DNA from: Gammaproteobacteria bacterium | Lineage (GTDB): Bacteria > Pseudomonadota > Gammaproteobacteria > Xanthomonadales > Wenzhouxiangellaceae | Assembly (NCBI GenBank): GCA_021772985.1 | Contig: JAJFKX010000007.1 | Location: forward strand, 1 to 36,780 | Direction: 5' to 3' | DNA length: 36,780 nucleotides | Shown here: piece after piece, positions 26,063 to 33,526 of the stretch | Layout: every line of letters starts with the position of its first letter | Numbering within the stretch: position 1 is the first letter of the stretch | Notes under the pieces: generated by a model | Told to the model about the DNA's origin: nothing | What the model saw: only the letters and a program-made list of their open reading frames with translations | Databases searched by the model: none | Position numbers and translations under genes: made by a program

Positions 26063-26477
26063 GAATTCCCTCTTAATCTGCGGTTTGTATTTGCCAAATA
26101 ATCGGCACCCTTTTTTGCAATTTTGCCATCGCCAATTATCAAAATATGAGGCATGGCATTAGGCCCAAGCCTAGGTTGAGATATGATCTAGCATAGAGCA
26201 CTTATGGAGTGTGCCTTTGTTCACCAGCTTATAGCTCCTACGCCAAAAGCATAGCACTTAGCTGGTATTGCGAAGATTCATTTCAAAAGCATTTAGTTAC
26301 GATACCCCCAAAGAAGCGGTTTTGAATCTGCTTATGGCCTTAGACTGTTAAAGCAGTTTTATCCCTTGTAATTAGGTTTAATTTATATCAGAAGGTAGTT
26401 AATGATTCAATAAATTAAATGGTGGGCTTTGACCCTGATGCAAATATCAATTAGTGGGTGTCCATGCAATTATGATT
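26063..26477. other. Intergenic region, nothing recognised
   Basis: It lies between the start of the BNR gene and the stop of the DNA alkylation repair gene, both minus strand, so it should hold the BNR gene's promoter. It is AT-rich in the second half. I see no RNA gene, clear terminator, attC site or repeat. Confidence 0.4.
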
Positions 26478-27176
26478 CTAGACACCAAGCTTTTGCTTGA
26501 CGTAGTCGCTTGTGAGGTTTTTAACCACATCGAAAGGATCGCACTTGCCATCGAAGTCAAAATCGATCGGTCCCATTGCTTTGGCAACCTTCAACGCAGC
26601 AGGGTGTAAAGTTTTATTGCGAACCCCCATACCCATCACCGCGCCACCCATCGCCATTAGTACAGCTATCGATTCGCCATCAAATGACTTTCCAACATGT
26701 GCTATTTGTTCCAGAAAATAGGCATCGTCAGGTGCATCTTTCTTCTTCGATTTCGACAGTTCATACAACAACCCATAGCCACAGCGCTTGCGAATGGAGT
26801 CTTCACTGATTATCCACTTATCCGCCAGCTCTCTGACAAAAGGTGTTTTAGCCAAAGGTGTACCACAGGCGGAAAACACATGCGCCAGATAACCACCATC
26901 CAGTTGTTCCACCTGCTGCTCTGCCTGTTCAAGTGTGATTGTTTTGGGGTCATCGATAAGCAGCGAGATAATCTTGACATCGTAGATATCGCTATCCCAG
27001 AGTTGCATCGCCATCTCGTGATCCTTGCCGACCTGCTTGGCCAGTTTCCTCAATTTGGTCAAACCGATACCAAAACTTTTCAAGCTGGTATCTTTAGCAC
27101 ATCTATCTTTCCAGTGCTTAATGCCACGCTCGTCCTGGTTGGCCTTTAATAAAGCGATAACCTCGGTCTTTTTCAT
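26478..27176 (-). CDS. DNA alkylation repair (AlkD-like HEAT repeat) protein
   Basis: The 232-residue protein matches the DNA-alkylation repair family built from ALK/HEAT helical repeats: SFGIGLTKLRKLAKQVGKDH, MQLWDSDIYDVKIISLLI and KWIISEDSIRKRCGYGLLYEL. AlkD enzymes excise cationic alkylpurines such as N3- and N7-alkyl adducts by cradling the DNA backbone. The catalytic Trp/Asp of AlkD cannot be placed with certainty. The sequence may belong to one of the non-catalytic relatives. AGGAGA precedes the ATG. It lies just left of the cassette array and has no attC on its left side, so I treat it as the neighbouring chromosomal gene. Confidence 0.8.
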   Translation of the reverse strand: MKKTEVIALLKANQDERGIKHWKDRCAKDTSLKSFGIGLTKLRKLAKQVGKDHEMAMQLWDSDIYDVKIISLLIDDPKTITLEQAEQQVEQLDGGYLAHVFSACGTPLAKTPFVRELADKWIISEDSIRKRCGYGLLYELSKSKKKDAPDDAYFLEQIAHVGKSFDGESIAVLMAMGGAVMGMGVRNKTLHPAALKVAKAMGPIDFDFDGKCDPFDVVKNLTSDYVKQKLGV

Positions 27177-27304
27177 TCGTAATTCTCCTATCCGTATAGA
27201 AAACCACTGGTCTTTACCTGACTGTGTTTCTATGCATACCCACTATTTGGTTGCTTGCCTTGAAAGAAATTTCTACATATCTCTTCTCTCATGATTATCT
27301 TGCC

Positions 27305-27377
27305 ACATTACGTCTCGCATCAGTGGTTGACAAAGTGTGCAGTGGTTTGTCGATCTGTCTGCATTGCACCTGTTAGA
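27305..27377 (-). repeat. attC-like site A (degenerate, array end)
   Basis: Minus strand R'' is TCTAAC (27372-27377), matching GTTAGA at the start of its own cassette at about 27970. The other end, ACGTAATG, departs from GTTRRRY, so the site may be decayed, as is common at the distal end of an array. An internal GACAAA/TTTGTC stem is present. Confidence 0.45.
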
Positions 27378-27963
27378 TTTCTTTTTCTTTATAGCTGGCT
27401 ATACATTTAGCACGCAAGCCTGTAGTGTCATTGGGGTGGTATAAACATTGATTGTCTATGTTAACCCTATACTTAATCGTTACCCCGTCCGCATGCACCT
27501 TTCTATTTATATAACTGTAAATCAAGATTGCATCTATGCTCTGACTGGTTCGATCTTCAGACATAATTGCATTTGTAAGCTTTGATAATTTATCTTCGTC
27601 AACATTCTTTGTCACATTTTTTATTAATTTGTATACCATCCGTTCGTATTTTGATAAAACATCATCTTCATTTATGCGTGATTCCAGGCCATCAATAGAG
27701 ATAAAGGTTTTACCAGTCAGCTCTGTCCATTTCCAATGACCAAGCACTCGATAATCAAGCCGATAGCCTCTGCTTTTCCATTCCTCTTGGTCAATTTGGG
27801 TATAACATAACTTGCCATTTGGGTCAGAGCCAGGGCCATATTCAGTTGTTACAACACCTTCATCGTTAAACAGATTGCATAGCATTACAGGGTCCACATC
27901 CAATAAGTCCGCATACAAAATATTGGAATAAGAAAACATTACAATTAAGATAAGAATTTTCAT
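27373..27963 (-). CDS. Cassette: exported protein of unknown function
   Basis: I chose the ATG at 27963, giving 196 residues with the signal peptide MKILILIVMFSYSNILYA. The 29 codons of open frame before it lie inside attC site B and are not coding. The mature part has three Cys near its start and middle (VMLCNLF, GKLCYTQI) and two near its end (NQCLYHP, RAKCIAS). Charged segments follow an YRVLGHWKWTELTGKTF block. I do not recognise the family. It is AT-rich compared with its neighbours. It would act in the periplasm. Expression should depend on a promoter to the right, as no promoter is evident. Confidence 0.6.
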   Translation of the reverse strand: MKILILIVMFSYSNILYADLLDVDPVMLCNLFNDEGVVTTEYGPGSDPNGKLCYTQIDQEEWKSRGYRLDYRVLGHWKWTELTGKTFISIDGLESRINEDDVLSKYERMVYKLIKNVTKNVDEDKLSKLTNAIMSEDRTSQSIDAILIYSYINRKVHADGVTIKYRVNIDNQCLYHPNDTTGLRAKCIASYKEKEI

Positions 27964-27969
27964 GGTGAA

Positions 27970-28035
27970 TCTAACGCTTCTCGCGCAAGCAGCCAAACCA
28001 GAGGTTTGCCTATCCATCAGCGAAGCGGCAATTTT
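27970..28035 (-). repeat. attC-like site B
   Basis: R' is GCGTTAGA (revcomp of TCTAACGC at 27970). GCTTCTCGC pairs with GCGAAGC at the outer arms and AGCCAAACC with GGTTTGCCT inside, giving the long imperfect hairpin of an attC. The left-hand R'' is not well conserved. Confidence 0.55.
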
Positions 28036-28053
28036 ACTGTCATTTGGCATAGC

Positions 28054-28659
28054 CTACTTCCACCGACCAACCAACATTAATGTATGCTCTGAAACAGGAC
28101 CGTCAATATTAGACAGAACCCATCTGCCTTGATTTTTGAAAATTAAACTTGCATGCAATTCTGATAAGTCTTCACCATATATATTTATATGCCTTTCCGT
28201 TGTTGAGATTATTTTTTGGCAAAAATATAGTGCATCACTAAGACTTGATTTTGGGTTACTGGAACAAGAAACGATAGCACCGTGTTTGTCACGATACTTT
28301 AGATAAGCAAGCATATAATCTGATAGTTGTCTTGGCACAAGGAACAGTACAGCCTTATCTTGTAAATGAGATACTGTTTTCGTATCAAGCCCACTTTCAG
28401 AATGAGTATTTATCGCATCCTGTATTCTTTGTCTCATCCCATCATTCAACGACTTAAAATCAACATATTCAGATAAACCAGCCTCCCAATTTTCCCTATC
28501 TTGCTTGGGTAGTTTTCGATCTTCACTAACAAGATATTTTATCCCGAGCCCCCGCATGATGTTATCAATAACATCATTTCCTGTTTCTGCGGATAGATTT
28601 ATACTAATTAGACTTGTTGTGAAAAACAAAAGAATTCTAAATAACACTGTAATCTCCAT
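28054..28659 (-). CDS. Cassette: exported protein of unknown function
   Basis: The ATG at 28659 gives 201 residues with the signal peptide MEITVLFRILLFFTTSLISINLSA. An ATG eight codons upstream lies within attC site C and is rejected. The mature protein is rich in charged and polar residues (LPKQDRENWEAGLSEYVDFK) with one Cys pair (IVSCSSNP, LYFCQKI). It ends NQGRWVLSNIDGPVSEHT, a pattern loosely like NTF2-type periplasmic proteins, but I cannot assign it. AT-rich. It forms its own cassette, separated by attC-like sites from both neighbours. Confidence 0.6.
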   Translation of the reverse strand: MEITVLFRILLFFTTSLISINLSAETGNDVIDNIMRGLGIKYLVSEDRKLPKQDRENWEAGLSEYVDFKSLNDGMRQRIQDAINTHSESGLDTKTVSHLQDKAVLFLVPRQLSDYMLAYLKYRDKHGAIVSCSSNPKSSLSDALYFCQKIISTTERHINIYGEDLSELHASLIFKNQGRWVLSNIDGPVSEHTLMLVGRWK

Positions 28660-28665
28660 GTAACT

Positions 28666-28760
28666 GCATAACGCCGCACTCAACGGCTGAACGAAGCGTA
28701 GCTTGACCAGCCCATTGTAGTGCCAAAGGCCCGGAACCTATTGCAGTGCCTTGTTATGCC
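28666..28760 (-). repeat. attC site C (well preserved)
   Basis: Minus strand begins GGCATAACAAGGCACTGCAA and ends TTGAGTGCGGCGTTATGC. R'' GCATAAC and R' GTTATGC are exact complements, and L'' GGCACT-CAA pairs with L' TTGAGTGC apart from the usual unpaired base. At 95 bases it has the length and layout of a typical chromosomal-integron attC. Confidence 0.85.
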
Positions 28761-28777
28761 ACAAACCCCATTGTTTT

Positions 28778-29146
28778 CTACTTATTTGATTTAGGTTCTG
28801 GTCTACTTATTAAGTAACTGGCTATTACTAAAAATAAGATCGCTATCCCAGAAAGCAGCCAAACGTTATTTAAACGATAATACATAACGCCCCAGCTAAC
28901 CATTAACATTAATACTGCTAATATTTTGCTTGTTCGTGAAACTGCCCGCTGCTGCTCCCAATCAATGAGCAACTTACCTAAGTGCGGGTGAGCATACAGC
29001 CAACGATGCAAGCGATCAGAACCTCTGGCAGCGAACCAAGCCGTTAATAGCAAGAAAGGAACCGTGGGCAACCCAGGCAACAAGACACCCACTATCGCAA
29101 GCGCAAGAAAGAAATAGGCTAGTATTAGAGCTATTAAACGTGTCAT
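28778..29146 (-). CDS. Cassette: YbaN family (DUF454) inner membrane protein
   Basis: From the ATG at 29146 (a GTG lies two codons earlier) the 122-residue protein matches the YbaN/DUF454 family: LAIVGVLLPGLPTVPFLLLTAWFAARGS, then LHRWLYAHPHLGKLL. Two further membrane segments follow (SKILAVLMLMVSWGVMYY and LLSGIAILFLVIASYL). The family's function is unknown; members are small inner membrane proteins. Its upstream cassette boundary is missing and replaced by a RAYT fragment about 40 bases before the start, so its original start signals may be lost. Confidence 0.85.
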   Translation of the reverse strand: MTRLIALILAYFFLALAIVGVLLPGLPTVPFLLLTAWFAARGSDRLHRWLYAHPHLGKLLIDWEQQRAVSRTSKILAVLMLMVSWGVMYYRLNNVWLLSGIAILFLVIASYLISRPEPKSNK

Positions 29147-29186
29147 CCGCACGGACTACTAGACCATTTTCTTTTACAAAATTCTA

Positions 29187-29343
29187 TGACTTCAGGACAG
29201 GCACATTGCATAGATCATATCCTACACGATATGCACTGATTTCCTATTAATGATTGCTGGATTTTTCTGGCTGCAGCATTTTCATTATCACCTTTACGAC
29301 TATTGCCCGCTCATCACTCGTCTCTATGGTTGTCACAACTTAT
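29187..29343 (+). pseudogene. 5' fragment of a second RAYT transposase copy
   Basis: This stretch is clearly homologous to 35474-35637, the leader and first codons of the intact RAYT at the right end: the same TGACTTCAGGACAGGCACAT start and the same ending up to ACAACTTAT/ACACCTTAT. The first codons read TTIARSSLVSMVVTTY against MTVARSSLISMAVTPY. The ATG has become ACG and the rest of the gene is absent. It lies on the strand opposite to the cassettes, between the YbaN-like and CruF-like genes, and seems to have removed the attC expected there. Confidence 0.85.
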
Positions 29344-29429
29344 CTGTATCTTTGAGACACCCATAATTCATCGTCACAATCTTTCTGCTTTTGCAAAGCT
29401 GCAAACAACACCAAAGTAGGCAGAGGAGT

Positions 29430-30302
29430 TTATTGGGCGTCTATTTTTTCTGCTTTTTGATCAAACCGGCTGACCAGCAGTATGGCGAGCACAGAAACAA
29501 AGACCATGGTCATCACAGTGGCCAAAAACATCGACCAGTAAATCTCCGGATAGGCTGCCACGTCAGCGGGCACAAAAGGATGAACCAAGCCAGGAATTGC
29601 CGTTCCGATAAACATAACCGGCGCAAGCAACCAATAGCTCCTTTGCAGCAGTATACCGTTACGATTCGCGGTAACTTCCCTACGCCTGCGTGAATTCAGA
29701 TAGACCGAAAAAACCAGGTAAATCAAGAAAACCGTCAAGAACCACCCAAAATAGTTTTGGATTGGCACTCCAAAATAGTAGTTGTCACCTTTCGCCCAAA
29801 CCCAGTCTTGGGAGATCGTAGAAGTCACCGGATCAATGCAAAAATCCCACATGACCATCACGAAGGCCGCCACAATGGGAACCTGAAATAGATCGCGTCT
29901 GGAGATGCCAGAACCGAAGTTATTCAGAAAGATATTACTGATTGTCCAGGCCAAGAAACCATTACCAAAATATGCCGGCAGGATAATCAGCGGGACCGTA
30001 CCCAGCATCGGGCGCATCTGGTCCGTATAGTGATAATGCCCGAACGGAAACCCTGTTGCGATACTGAGTGTTTCCATCGACCAAGAGATCACTGCGGTTA
30101 TACAGAAGAAGATGAGCATCGTTTTCCACCCGTATCTCTTCGAGCCGTAGTAGAGCACAAATCCAAACAGCAGCAAGGTAATGACTACGGAACCGATAAT
30201 GCCCAAGTCAAAGATGTTCACCGCGATGGCAACGTTCAGCACCAGGTAGAGAATCGCTATTACCCACAAGTAAAAAATAGCCTTAGATCGGTCATCAGTC
30301 AT
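29430..30302 (-). CDS. Cassette: CruF-like carotenoid biosynthesis membrane protein
   Basis: The 290-residue protein has about seven membrane segments and matches the carotenoid-synthesis family that includes CruF and the bisanhydrobacterioruberin hydratase. Visible motifs are SMETLSIATGFPFGHYHYTD (residues about 74-93), VPLIILPAYFGNGFLAW and VMVMWDFCIDPVTSTISQDW, which carry the family's conserved Glu, His and Asp. These enzymes add water to the 1',2' double bond of carotene ends. AAAGGA precedes the ATG. No other carotenoid gene is present, so the substrate and role are uncertain. Just after its stop, CAATAAAC could be the first box of a truncated attC. Confidence 0.75.
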   Translation of the reverse strand: MTDDRSKAIFYLWVIAILYLVLNVAIAVNIFDLGIIGSVVITLLLFGFVLYYGSKRYGWKTMLIFFCITAVISWSMETLSIATGFPFGHYHYTDQMRPMLGTVPLIILPAYFGNGFLAWTISNIFLNNFGSGISRRDLFQVPIVAAFVMVMWDFCIDPVTSTISQDWVWAKGDNYYFGVPIQNYFGWFLTVFLIYLVFSVYLNSRRRREVTANRNGILLQRSYWLLAPVMFIGTAIPGLVHPFVPADVAAYPEIYWSMFLATVMTMVFVSVLAILLVSRFDQKAEKIDAQ

Positions 30303-30352
30303 ATCCGTGTCCTTTCGTACCGTGCTTTAATATTCACGATAGCATAGCACCT

Positions 30353-30414
30353 CAATAACGGGCGTGCGTTAGCCCGACTGGTACAAAGGTACGAAGTTGA
30401 TTGATTTGTTATGA
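30353..30414 (-). repeat. attC-like site D
   Basis: Minus strand runs from R'' TCATAAC (30408-30414) to R' GTTATTG (30353-30359), 62 bases, with a GGGCTAACGCACGCCC stem near the R' end and a GGTAC/GTACC stem inside. R'' matches the GTTATGA that opens its own cassette at site E. Confidence 0.65.
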
Positions 30415-30780
30415 AGCAATTTTCTCTATCCCCTGAATTGACATATACAGAAGTCCAATTATGAACAAAGTCAGTGAAAGAAATCTAGACGCATAAGATA
30501 GTCTCTTATTTCTTTCCGCTTTACTCTGCTGGCCTGAAGCTTTAAGAGTATTAACCCTATACCTGAAGTAATTTACAAGAACCCCAAATACTAACCCTGC
30601 ACAGAAAAACCTGATTCCGTAAAGTGATACTTTTGCAAGTTCGGGGTTTTTTTCTATTACTGCTTGAGCGAATCCAAGTAAAGCAATAATGGCCCCGGAA
30701 TTGATCAAAATAAGACTTTGAACAAATTTATGTTCAATGTCTACTCGAGCCTGATATTTAGTATCTTCTGATATAGCCAT
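30409..30780 (-). CDS. Cassette: small membrane protein of unknown function
   Basis: The 123-residue protein has a charged N-terminus (MAISEDTKYQARVDIEHKF) and three probable membrane segments: LILINSGAIIALLGFAQAV, VSLYGIRFFCAGLVFGVLV and FLSLTLFIIGLLYMSI. A basic loop (KASGQQSKAERNKR) sits between the last two. I do not recognise the family; such proteins are common passengers of integrons. AAGAGAATAAG precedes the ATG. Flanking attC-like sites D and E match each other in the way a single cassette should. Confidence 0.65.
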   Translation of the reverse strand: MAISEDTKYQARVDIEHKFVQSLILINSGAIIALLGFAQAVIEKNPELAKVSLYGIRFFCAGLVFGVLVNYFRYRVNTLKASGQQSKAERNKRLSYASRFLSLTLFIIGLLYMSIQGIEKIAS

Positions 30781-30801
30781 CTTATTCTCTTTTCATTTGA
30801 C

Positions 30802-30842
30802 TCATAACGCTTATGCCCCTTGGAGCCAAGATTTATGTGCGA
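30802..30842 (-). repeat. attC-like site E
   Basis: R' is GCGTTATGA (TCATAACGC on the plus strand at 30802) preceded on the minus strand by CTTGGCTCCAAGGGGCATAA. The far arm overlaps the stop codon of the upstream gene (CGCACATAA) and pairs only loosely. Confidence 0.5.
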
Positions 30843-31510
30843 TTGTAATATACATCTGTTAATTTTTTGGGAATATACTCACCAGATATAATCGATTTAA
30901 TTCTGGCTACTCTAGCCTCGTTTTTTTCCGGCGCTTCTATTACATTGAACTGATTAGGGCCAATCAACATTGCCACCAGAGATAAATACTCATTATCATC
31001 CAATTGCGATACTTCTTTATCAAAGTAGATCCTTGATGCTTGAGCAAAACCATATACTTCCTTCCCTTCTACTACCCCCATAAACGCGGAGTTTATAAAT
31101 ATTTCTAACTGCTCGTTCTTTCCTAGTTTCTCATTGACCACGAATCTAGCGATTAGAGACTGCTTATATTTTCTCACTCCTGGCTTAAACCGATTGAAAT
31201 ATAATTTCTTAACTATAGACTGGCTAATGGTTGTTAATCCTGCCCCTGGAGTTGATAAATCAATACCATCATGTTGATAAAAATTGGGGTCTTGTATTTT
31301 TAACAGCCAATCTATTTGAATTGAGCTCAAGTCTTCAACCTTTGTTATTAACCTTCTTTCTTGCCCTTCGTATATGCGCCAATTCCCATCTATATAGTCT
31401 TTTAAAATAACCTCATCCATATACGAGTTTGCTTGATAAACAACAAGTGATGAATAAATGAATAAACCCAGCAATAGAAATAAAACCAATATTCCGAATT
31501 TCTTAAGCAT
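30833..31510 (-). CDS. Cassette: GT51 monofunctional transglycosylase-like protein, probably inactive
   Basis: From ATG 31510 (a GTG is three codons earlier) the 225-residue protein has an N-terminal anchor (FGILVLFLLLGLFIYSSLVV) and a GT51 peptidoglycan glycosyltransferase domain. Family blocks are KIQDPNFYQHDGID, GLTTISQSIVKKLYF and NEQLEIFINSAFMG. In active GT51 enzymes the first block is EDxxFxxHxG with the catalytic Glu; here Gln73 takes that place. The second key Glu (Glu136) is present. The protein therefore probably binds lipid II or glycan chains without polymerising them. It is strongly AT-rich relative to the next cassette, suggesting a different donor. Confidence 0.82.
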   Translation of the reverse strand: MLKKFGILVLFLLLGLFIYSSLVVYQANSYMDEVILKDYIDGNWRIYEGQERRLITKVEDLSSIQIDWLLKIQDPNFYQHDGIDLSTPGAGLTTISQSIVKKLYFNRFKPGVRKYKQSLIARFVVNEKLGKNEQLEIFINSAFMGVVEGKEVYGFAQASRIYFDKEVSQLDDNEYLSLVAMLIGPNQFNVIEAPEKNEARVARIKSIISGEYIPKKLTDVYYNRT

Positions 31511-31524
31511 GAATATCACTCATG

Positions 31525-31556
31525 CATCCCTAAGCACATCACGCAGAGTTAGGCGC
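31525..31556 (-). repeat. Short attC-like site F
   Basis: GCGCCTAAC on the minus strand (GTTAGGC, 31548-31554, on plus) faces GCTTAGGGATGC about 14 bases further on. Only the outer boxes are left, so this is a minimal or truncated site. Confidence 0.4.
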
Positions 31557-32021
31557 ATGACGGAATGGTAGCCAACGACTGACCTGCAGGCAGTATTGGT
31601 CATAACTTGAACCAAATATCCGCCTCAACGCAGGTTCTTCGTAGAATACAACGAAGAGATGAAAGCCCACTGCAACGCAAAGTCCGTAAACTCCTATTCG
31701 TGGGGCGCTAAACAATAGCGCCCAGCCAAATATGATCCCCACAACGCCGACGTACATCGGATTGCGAGTGTATCTATACAGGCCCCGAACAACGAGATGT
31801 TTTGGTGGGTCTATGGGTGCCGGTGTGCCGCGGCCGGCCGATGCAAAATCCCATAAGCACCACAGATAAATGGCGCCGCCGATAGCCAGAAGTAAACCGC
31901 CCGCCAGGGTGTTTCGGGAAAACTGCGCTGGATCATGAGAGAATACGAAGACCGGGACGTGCACCGCGACAGTGCCAGGGACAACGAGCGAGAAAAGCAG
32001 GTTTTTCAGAAACAGGAGCAT
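31539..32021 (-). CDS. Cassette: isoprenylcysteine carboxyl methyltransferase-like membrane protein
   Basis: The 160-residue protein has four or so membrane segments and the conserved end of ICMT/PEMT-like methyltransferases: HLVVRGLYRYTRNPMYVGVV (residues about 74-93) and EEPALRRIFGSSYDQYCLQV (127-146), which bind S-adenosylmethionine in the family. Bacterial members have no known prenylated target, and substrates may be lipids or small thiols. It starts 15 bases after the stop of the DUF2200 gene with no attC between them, so the two share one cassette. Base composition is GC-richer than the neighbouring cassettes. Confidence 0.85.
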   Translation of the reverse strand: MLLFLKNLLFSLVVPGTVAVHVPVFVFSHDPAQFSRNTLAGGLLLAIGGAIYLWCLWDFASAGRGTPAPIDPPKHLVVRGLYRYTRNPMYVGVVGIIFGWALLFSAPRIGVYGLCVAVGFHLFVVFYEEPALRRIFGSSYDQYCLQVSRWLPFRHAPNSA

Positions 32022-32036
32022 ACCGCCTCTATCCCG

Positions 32037-32402
32037 CTAGGATGCCCGCAAGACCTTCTCCATCTTTCGTCCCCTTGCGAGTTCATCCACCAATTTGTCC
32101 AAGTACCGGGCCTGTTGGGTCAAGGGTGTTTCTAGCTCTTCTACTCGATACCCACAGATCACACCCTTGATCAGGCTTACATTTGGGTTAAGCGTTGCTT
32201 CAGCGAAGAACTGTCGAAACGTTGCGCCATTTTCAATCAGAGTTTGCAGTTTGGTCTCGCTGAATCCCGTGAGCCATGAAATCACCTGATGAAGTTCGTC
32301 AATAGTCCGACCTTTCTTCTCAACCTTCGCAATGTAATGCGGGTAGACAGAAGCAAATGTCATGTTAGCGATTCGTTCGTCGTGCTCATGTGTGGTCTTC
32401 AT
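32037..32402 (-). CDS. Cassette: DUF2200 family protein
   Basis: The 121-residue protein matches DUF2200: [51 protein letters not shown] and [15 protein letters not shown]. It is a small soluble helical protein with no assigned function. It shares a cassette with the ICMT-like gene downstream. The start codon at 32402 has no clear ribosome binding site, which is common when a cassette gene sits close behind its own attC-derived leader. Confidence 0.85.
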   Translation of the reverse strand: MKTTHEHDERIANMTFASVYPHYIAKVEKKGRTIDELHQVISWLTGFSETKLQTLIENGATFRQFFAEATLNPNVSLIKGVICGYRVEELETPLTQQARYLDKLVDELARGRKMEKVLRAS

Positions 32403-32455
32403 ATCTGTTTACTCATCGTTTGTGTTACAAGCTAAAAATGATTGTCGAGCCATCA

Positions 32456-32500
32456 GTGCGGATAACGCCTTTACCAGCATGCACGCGTTAACGTATCCGT
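32456..32500 (-). repeat. attC-like site G
   Basis: GGATAACGC (32460-32468) on the plus strand faces GCGTTAACGTATCC (32485-32498). The arms are complementary except for an inserted GTTAAC-type step. R' on the minus strand is GCGTTATCC. It is short but in the expected place. Confidence 0.5.
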
Positions 32501-32504
32501 CTGC

Positions 32505-33032
32505 CTAAACTTGTAAATCGTTTCTTGCCTCTTGTATTGCATTAATTAATTCTTGAGTAGATTCTTCTATTGTTCTTTGGGCTGTATCAATAACTATACG
32601 CTCAGATACCCAGGGTTGATATTCTCGATCTTCCACTTTTCCCCATGTCGACAACTCTAACCCTTCTACTTCTGTAGTTCTTGTTTCGACTCGTTGCATA
32701 TGCTCGCTTTTATTAGAGCATATGATCTCGATGTTGATAAAGCATGCATCAGAGCTTGTTGCAACATCGTTCCATTCTTCGCGCGTTAGCTCAATTGGGT
32801 TACATGAATCGGCGATTACACTATGTCCAATTTTAAGATTATCTGAGGCAACTCTATATGAAAGTCTGTACCCCTCACCCTCAATTTTGAAATTACACAA
32901 ATCTCTTATAGCCTGTTCGATCGTGTCAATTCTCAGATAAGTTGCACCTGTTACCTTGGCAAGCTCTTTTGCCAAAGTTGACTTTCCTGAGCCCGGAAGC
33001 CCGGAGAATATGAATAAGGTTGGTTTTTTCAT
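32505..33032 (-). CDS. Cassette: P-loop kinase (AAA/zeta-toxin-like)
   Basis: The 175-residue protein has a Walker A motif GLPGSGKST (11-19), RIDTIEQAIRD (about 34-44), and VIADSCNPIELTREEWNDVA in the position where small-molecule kinases hold their acceptor loop. It resembles the AAA_33/zeta-toxin type of P-loop kinase. No partner antitoxin is evident, so I do not call it a toxin. The ATG lies close to the cassette start without a good ribosome binding site. The cassette is AT-rich. Confidence 0.8.
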   Translation of the reverse strand: MKKPTLFIFSGLPGSGKSTLAKELAKVTGATYLRIDTIEQAIRDLCNFKIEGEGYRLSYRVASDNLKIGHSVIADSCNPIELTREEWNDVATSSDACFINIEIICSNKSEHMQRVETRTTEVEGLELSTWGKVEDREYQPWVSERIVIDTAQRTIEESTQELINAIQEARNDLQV

Positions 33033-33036
33033 ATAC

Positions 33037-33099
33037 GTTTAACGCCAGACTAAGGGGCGACACGCATCGACGTCCAATACTTTGAGTCGCTTTTTATGC
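33037..33099 (-). repeat. attC-like site H
   Basis: Minus strand ends CGCCCCTTAGTCTGGCGTTAAAC, as many attC sites do, with R' GTTAAAC. AAGCGACTCAAAG at the other end pairs with the L' arm. R'' has lost its final AAC (GCATAAA), so it overlaps the stop codon of the next gene. Confidence 0.7.
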
Positions 33100-33468
33100 A
33101 TCGAGATAATCATCTGGAATTGGTAATCCTTGAGCGCGAAAAAAACTCAGCTGGTCAAAGTACCCCTTCTGATGAACAATTTGTCCATTTTGAATATAGA
33201 AAAAGCCACAACCACGCAGACCATTGGGGTCTTTCCATTGAAGAATCGCCGTGTCACCACATTCGTAGATTTGCTCTTCGATACAGGTCATAGACGCCCT
33301 TGAAAATTCAATTTCGAACATCTCGCGAACTTTGTCACGCCCGTGAAGAGGCTGCGAAAACACGACTTGATCATTAACTACATTGTCAGCATAGAGTGCA
33401 GCTAGGCCATCAATGTCAGCTGCATTGAAAAGCTCAATCCACGTTCGAATTATTTCTGTTGGGGTCAA
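33094..33468 (-). CDS. Cassette: NTF2-like (SnoaL) protein
   Basis: The 124-residue protein begins MTPTEIIRTWIELFNAADID, followed by GLAALYADNVVNDQ and GRDKVREMFEIEFSRAS, then ILQWKDPNGLRGCGFFYIQNG. This is the SnoaL-like/nuclear transport factor 2 fold used by many small binding proteins and isomerases. The start is a TTG at 33468, with GAGAGG upstream. No catalytic residue is assigned. It forms its own cassette between sites H and I. Confidence 0.82.
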   Translation of the reverse strand: MTPTEIIRTWIELFNAADIDGLAALYADNVVNDQVVFSQPLHGRDKVREMFEIEFSRASMTCIEEQIYECGDTAILQWKDPNGLRGCGFFYIQNGQIVHQKGYFDQLSFFRAQGLPIPDDYLDA

Positions 33469-33486
33469 TTTAACCTCTCATGTAAT

Positions 33487-33517
33487 GTATAACATTGGTT
33501 TATCTTGCGCTTAGGCA
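33487..33517 (-). repeat. Short attC-like site I
   Basis: GTATAAC (33487-33493) on plus gives R' GTTATAC, and GCTTAGGC (33509-33516) gives a box like R''. It is about 31 bases long and resembles site F in size and in the TTAGGC box. Confidence 0.45.
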
Positions 33518-33526
33518 TGACGGAAA

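Noticed and set aside
27964-28050. N-terminal extension of the cassette protein at 27373
   Set aside because: The 29 codons fall in attC site B, and a proper signal peptide begins at 27963.
28660-28683. Upstream start for the cassette protein at 28054
   Set aside because: The ATG is part of the L' arm of attC site C.
32505-33032. Zeta toxin of a toxin-antitoxin pair
   Set aside because: Only the general P-loop kinase motifs are seen and no antitoxin-like gene lies in the same cassette.
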